NCBI GenBank assembly: GCA_007117945.1
Contig: SKTN01000405.1
Coordinates: 1 to 8,544 of the forward strand
Source: Nitriliruptoraceae bacterium
GTDB taxonomy: Bacteria; Actinomycetota; Nitriliruptoria; Nitriliruptorales; Nitriliruptoraceae
DNA: 8,544 bases
Direction of reading: 5' to 3'
The notes under the pieces: model-generated
Database searches by the model: none
Seen by the model: the letters and a program-made list of their open reading frames with translations, nothing else
Told to the model about the DNA's origin: nothing
Translations under genes and position numbers: made by a program
Part shown: piece by piece, positions 5,971 through 8,544 of the stretch
Layout: every line of letters begins with the position of its first letter
Position numbering within the stretch: the first letter of the stretch is position 1

Positions 5971-7206
5971 TCAGCGGGCGAAGAACGCGGCGGCGGCCTC
6001 GATCCCCTCCACCAGGGGTTCGAGGTCGTCCACGTCGTTGTAGACGTAGGCGCTGGCACGGGTGGTGGCCGCGACCTCCAGGCAGCGCATCAGCGGCTTG
6101 GTGCAGTGGTGGCCGACCCGCACGCACACCCCGCGGGAGCCGAGCATCGCACCGACGTCGTGGGGATGGATGCCATCGAGGACGAAGGACACGGCGCTGC
6201 CGCGCAGGTCCACGTCCTTCGGCCCGTGGACCCGCACGCCGGGCACGGTCCCGAGCGCGTCGAGCAGGGCCGCGGTGAAGGTGCGCTCGTGCTCGCGTAC
6301 CGCGTCCATCCCCAGCGCCTCGAGCTCGGTGATCGCCGCGGACAGCCCGGCGGCCTCCGCGATCATCGGCGTACCCGCCTCGAAGCGGTGGGGGACGTCG
6401 TTCCAGGTGGCCCCCTCCAGGGTGACGTCGCGGATCATGTCCCCGCCGGTGAGGAAGGGCTCCATGCGCTCGAGCAGCTCCGGGCGTGCCACCAGGGCGC
6501 CGATGCCCGTGGGTGCCAGGAGCTTGTGGCCGGTGATGGCGTAGCTGTCGACGCCGAGGTCGCGCACGCTGACGGGCAGGTGGGGGGCAGCCTGGGCGCC
6601 GTCGACGTGGACCACGGCGCGGTCGTTGGCGTCCTTGACCATCGTGGTCAGCCGGGCGACGTCGTTGATCGTGCCGAGCACGTTGGACACGTGCACGAAC
6701 GCCGCGAAGGTGACCCGCCCATCGGCCAGCAGCTCCGCCGCCACCTCGAGGTCGAGCTGGCCGTCCTCGGTCAGGGGGATGTGGCGGATCTGCGCACCGA
6801 CGGAGCGTGCCGCCTCGGTGAAGGGCACCAGGTTCGCGTGGTGCTCCATGACCGTGGACAGCAGCACGTCGTCGGGGCCGAGGTGCGCCCGCACGTAGCC
6901 GTAGGCGATCAGGTTGCAGGCCTCGGTGGCGTTCTTGGTGAACACCACCCCGCGGGGGTCGGCGTCGAGGAAGCGCGCGAGGTCGGTGCGCGCCCCCTCG
7001 TAGAGGTCCGTGGCCTCCTCGGCGAGGGGGTAGACCCCGCGGTGGACGTTGGAGCGCGACCACCGGTAGTAGTGGTTCATCGCCGCGAGCACCGACTCCG
7101 GGGTCAGGGAGGAGGCGGCCGAGTCGAGGTAGACGAGGCGGTGCCCGTCGAGCTCCCGGTCCAGGACCGGGTAGCGCTGACGGACCGCTGCGACGTCGAT
7201 CGGCAT
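5971..7206 (-). CDS. sufS: SufS, PLP-dependent cysteine desulfurase (type II)
   Basis: This 411-residue enzyme converts L-cysteine to alanine and holds the sulfur as a persulfide, the sulfur source for Fe-S clusters here. Class V aminotransferase features are visible: HH at 122-123, D202 and Q205 in HVDGAQ that contact the PLP ring, and the Schiff-base lysine K228 in ITGHKLLAPTGIG. The persulfide cysteine is C368 in RVGHHCTKPLM, followed by the TTRAS segment (381-385) typical of SufS. The short active-site loop and the R-x-G-H-H-C context fit SufS rather than IscS. The length is normal. The ATG at 7204-7206 is the first possible start, although its GGAGG (7219-7223) is a rather long 12 nt away, so initiation may be modest. 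It follows sufC after 38 nt and precedes sufU by 11 nt. Confidence 0.97.
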   Translation of the reverse strand: MPIDVAAVRQRYPVLDRELDGHRLVYLDSAASSLTPESVLAAMNHYYRWSRSNVHRGVYPLAEEATDLYEGARTDLARFLDADPRGVVFTKNATEACNLIAYGYVRAHLGPDDVLLSTVMEHHANLVPFTEAARSVGAQIRHIPLTEDGQLDLEVAAELLADGRVTFAAFVHVSNVLGTINDVARLTTMVKDANDRAVVHVDGAQAAPHLPVSVRDLGVDSYAITGHKLLAPTGIGALVARPELLERMEPFLTGGDMIRDVTLEGATWNDVPHRFEAGTPMIAEAAGLSAAITELEALGMDAVREHERTFTAALLDALGTVPGVRVHGPKDVDLRGSAVSFVLDGIHPHDVGAMLGSRGVCVRVGHHCTKPLMRCLEVAATTRASAYVYNDVDDLEPLVEGIEAAAAFFAR

Positions 7207-7244
7207 GTGGGGCTCAGGCCTCCAGGGTGTGACGGGGGTGACGC

Positions 7245-7997
7245 TCAGACGCTCACGCCGTGCTCGGCACGGATCTTGTCGTAGCCGCCCTGCTCCAGCT
7301 CGTCGGCGAGCTCGGCGCCACCGGAGGCCACGATACGGCCCTCGAACATCACGTGGACCTCGTCGGCGGTGATGTAGCGCAGGATGCGGGTGTAGTGGGT
7401 GATGATCAGCACGCCCAGGTCGGGGCCGGAGAGGCGGTTGACCCCCTCGGCGACGATCCTCAGCGCGTCGACGTCCAACCCGGAGTCGGTCTCGTCGAGC
7501 ACGGCCAGCTCCGGCTTGAGCAGCGCCGCCTGCAGGATCTCGAAGCGCTTCTTCTCCCCGCCGGAGAAGCCCTCGTTGACCGAGCGCTGCAGGAAGGAGT
7601 CGTCGACCCCGAGCTCCGCCATCTCCGAGCGCAGGCGCTGCATGAACTCCCGGACGGGCACGTCCTCCTCGTTGACCGCGTTGACGGCGGTGCGCAGGAA
7701 GTTGGTCAGCGACACCCCTGGGACCTCGACGGGGTACTGCATCGCGAGGAAGACACCGAGCCGGGCCCGCTCGTCGGGGGTCAGCTCGGTGAGCTCCGTG
7801 CCCTTCCAGGTGATGGTCCCACCCGTGATGTCGTAGGCGGGGTGGCCGGCGATGGCGTAGGCCAGGGTGGACTTGCCGGAGCCGTTGGGGCCCATCAACG
7901 CGATGGTCTTGCCCTTGTCGAGGTCGAGGTCGACGCCACGGAGGATGGGGGTGTCGTCCGCCTCGACGTGGAGGTCGCGGATCTCGAGGTCAGCCAT
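7245..7997 (-). CDS. sufC: SufC, Fe-S assembly ATPase
   Basis: This 250-residue protein is the soluble ABC-type ATPase that binds SufB and SufD and drives the conformational change needed for cluster assembly. It has Walker A GPNGSGKST (36-44), Q-loop Q87 in AMQYPVEVPG, the signature FSGGEKKR (144-151), Walker B LAVLDETDSGLD (164-175) with E169, and switch histidine H201 in LIITHYTRIL. The QYPVEVPGVS and SGGEKKRFEILQ segments are SufC-specific and rule out a general importer ATPase. The ATG at 7995-7997 is clear, but the ribosome site is weak (GAAAG 9 nt upstream). An 87-nt gap with two palindromes separates it from the Rieske gene, the longest spacer in the cluster apart from the 94 nt before moeZ. 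Confidence 0.97.
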   Translation of the reverse strand: MADLEIRDLHVEADDTPILRGVDLDLDKGKTIALMGPNGSGKSTLAYAIAGHPAYDITGGTITWKGTELTELTPDERARLGVFLAMQYPVEVPGVSLTNFLRTAVNAVNEEDVPVREFMQRLRSEMAELGVDDSFLQRSVNEGFSGGEKKRFEILQAALLKPELAVLDETDSGLDVDALRIVAEGVNRLSGPDLGVLIITHYTRILRYITADEVHVMFEGRIVASGGAELADELEQGGYDKIRAEHGVSV

Positions 7998-8022
7998 GGG
8001 TCAGCGCTTTCGGTGTCGTGGT

Positions 8023-8038
8023 CCGGCCCGTGGGCCGG
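8023..8038. repeat. 16-nt near-palindrome in the Rieske-sufC spacer
   Basis: CCGGCCC (8023-8029) and GGGCCGG (8032-8038) are perfect complements around two bases. In RNA this would fold as a 6-bp stem with a 4-base loop. It is not followed by T's. It lies about 26 nt before the sufC start, in a spacer that is long for this operon, so it could be an RNA processing or stability element or a regulator site. Chance is possible at this GC content. Confidence 0.35.
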
Positions 8039-8071
8039 TGTTCGGTCAGGTCGGTCGGACGGGTGCGGCGA

Positions 8072-8083
8072 GGTGCCGGCACC
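8072..8083. repeat. 12-nt perfect palindrome just after the Rieske gene stop
   Basis: GGTGCCGGCACC is a perfect 12-nt palindrome that starts 1 nt past the Rieske stop codon (8085-8087, minus strand). No T-run follows. With the palindrome at 8023-8038 it makes the spacer between the Rieske gene and sufC unusually structured. Confidence 0.3.
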
Positions 8084-8084
8084 C

Positions 8085-8429
8085 TCAGTGCTCCGGGAAG
8101 GCGGCCCCGTTGCGTGCCGAGGAGGTGTCCACGGTGACGGCGTCGTCAGCCACGGTGACCGCGAAGGTCGGTACGGGCTGCATCGCCGGCAGGGAGGAGG
8201 GTCGGCCGTCGTCGAGATCGAAGGTGGAGCCGTGCAGGGAGCACTCCACCCCGTTGCCCCACACGGTGCCGCCGTCGGCGAGCGACCACTGCTGGTGGGA
8301 GCAGGTGTCGTGGATGGCCTTGACCTCGTCGCCGAGGCGCACCAGGCAGACGGGGACCCCGTCGACGTCCACGCGGACGGGACGTCCCTCCTCCAGGCGA
8401 CTGAAGCGCGCGTGCCCCTCACTCCTCAT
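8085..8429 (-). CDS. Rieske [2Fe-2S] ferredoxin of the SUF operon
   Basis: This 114-residue protein is a single Rieske domain. The cluster ligands are C43 and H45 in DTCSHQQWSL and C63 and H66 in VECSLHGSTFDL, the two-Cys two-His pattern of Rieske ferredoxins. The segment GRPSSLPAMQPVPTF is typical of the small ferredoxins often found between sufD and sufC in actinobacteria. These are frequently annotated as non-heme oxygenase ferredoxin subunits, but here no oxygenase is nearby. A role as electron donor or early client of the SUF machinery is inference. There is no signal peptide or membrane anchor. The ATG at 8427-8429 has AGGA 8 nt upstream and overlaps the end of the preceding gene by 11 nt, which indicates translational coupling. 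Confidence 0.93.
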   Translation of the reverse strand: MRSEGHARFSRLEEGRPVRVDVDGVPVCLVRLGDEVKAIHDTCSHQQWSLADGGTVWGNGVECSLHGSTFDLDDGRPSSLPAMQPVPTFAVTVADDAVTVDTSSARNGAAFPEH

Positions 8430-8544
8430 CGCGGAGATCCTGCAGGCTCGCGTCGTTGATCTGGAAGCTGGACAGGTCCGCGGCGTCCACCAGGGCGTCG
8501 ATGCGCTCCAGTGCTGCCTCCTCGACGCCAGGCAGCTGCACGCC
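8419..8544 (-). CDS. C-terminal end of an upstream gene, probably SufD (cut by window edge)
   Basis: The minus strand is open from the window edge to a TGA at 8419-8421, giving 41 codons that begin GVQLPGVEEAALERIDALVD and end LRDEE. Codon use is strongly G/C at third positions, like the neighbours, and the frame overlaps the Rieske start by 11 nt, so this is a true gene end. The last residues are acidic and helical in character, and I do not recognise a family motif in them. In related operons the gene before this Rieske ferredoxin is sufD, the SufB-partner scaffold subunit, so SufD is the best guess from position alone. Confidence 0.7.
   Translation of the reverse strand, partial: GVQLPGVEEAALERIDALVDAADLSSFQINDASLQDLRDEE

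Noticed and set aside
5495..7063. 522-codon minus-strand frame that runs through sufS into sufU
   Set aside because: Only the sufU part is real. The upstream part lies out of frame over sufS and reads as Arg/Pro/Gly-rich nonsense, so this is not a SufS-SufU fusion.
7237..7256. Short tandem repeat GACGCTCA x2 at the end of sufC
   Set aside because: Two copies of 8 nt partly inside coding sequence are likely chance, with no further copies nearby.
6106..8459. Two long plus-strand frames opposite sufS, sufC and the Rieske gene
   Set aside because: All three minus-strand genes have clear catalytic or ligand motifs. The plus-strand products have no recognisable domain and are biased in composition.
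1..8544. Mobile element, CRISPR array, attachment site or horizontally acquired island
   Set aside because: I saw no transposase, integrase, spaced repeats or tRNA-flanked repeats. Composition and codon use appear uniform across all the genes.

Overview
The window is very GC-rich, with strong G/C preference at third codon positions, frequent GTG starts and tight gene packing. The right half carries an actinobacterial-type SUF gene order: (SufD?)-Rieske-SufC-SufS-SufU-SufT. Next to it is an adenylyltransferase with a fused rhodanese domain, like mycobacterial MoeZ. Together these point to a member of the Actinomycetota. I cannot place it more finely from sequence alone.

Layout. Positions 1-252 hold no gene I can support. 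Their main feature is a perfect 16-bp inverted repeat (57-94), probably the terminator of a gene left of the window. A plus-strand cluster follows: a MOSC-domain protein (253-777), a family 3 glycoside hydrolase, probably a cytoplasmic beta-glucosidase (794-3304), and a small CX5R protein phosphatase (3321-3773). Gaps of 16 nt separate the three genes, so they are probably co-transcribed.

The rest is minus-strand and convergent with that cluster. Read in its own direction, from right to left, it contains: the last 41 codons of a gene that is probably sufD (8419-8544, cut by the window edge); a Rieske [2Fe-2S] ferredoxin (8085-8429); the SufC ATPase (7245-7997); the SufS cysteine desulfurase (5971-7206); the zinc protein SufU (5495-5959); SufT of the MIP18/DUF59 family (5037-5492); and moeZ (3767-4942). 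moeZ ends inside the last codons of the phosphatase gene, giving a 7-nt tail-to-tail overlap.

How the genes work together. SufS removes sulfur from cysteine as an enzyme persulfide and SufU accepts it. SufC powers the SufB-SufD scaffold, which lies off the window, where Fe-S clusters are built. SufT helps maturation or delivery, and the Rieske protein is a likely electron carrier or client. MoeZ uses ATP to activate the C-termini of ubiquitin-like sulfur carriers and loads sulfur on them through its rhodanese cysteine. Its position after sufS-sufU suggests that Fe-S assembly and thio-cofactor synthesis share a sulfur supply. The left-hand genes have no evident pathway link to SUF, although MOSC domains are associated with sulfur and molybdenum cofactor chemistry.

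I found no mobile element, CRISPR array, RNA gene or clearly new system. This is mostly ordinary housekeeping sequence, and the observations of interest are small: start choices, hairpins, a gene overlap and gene order.
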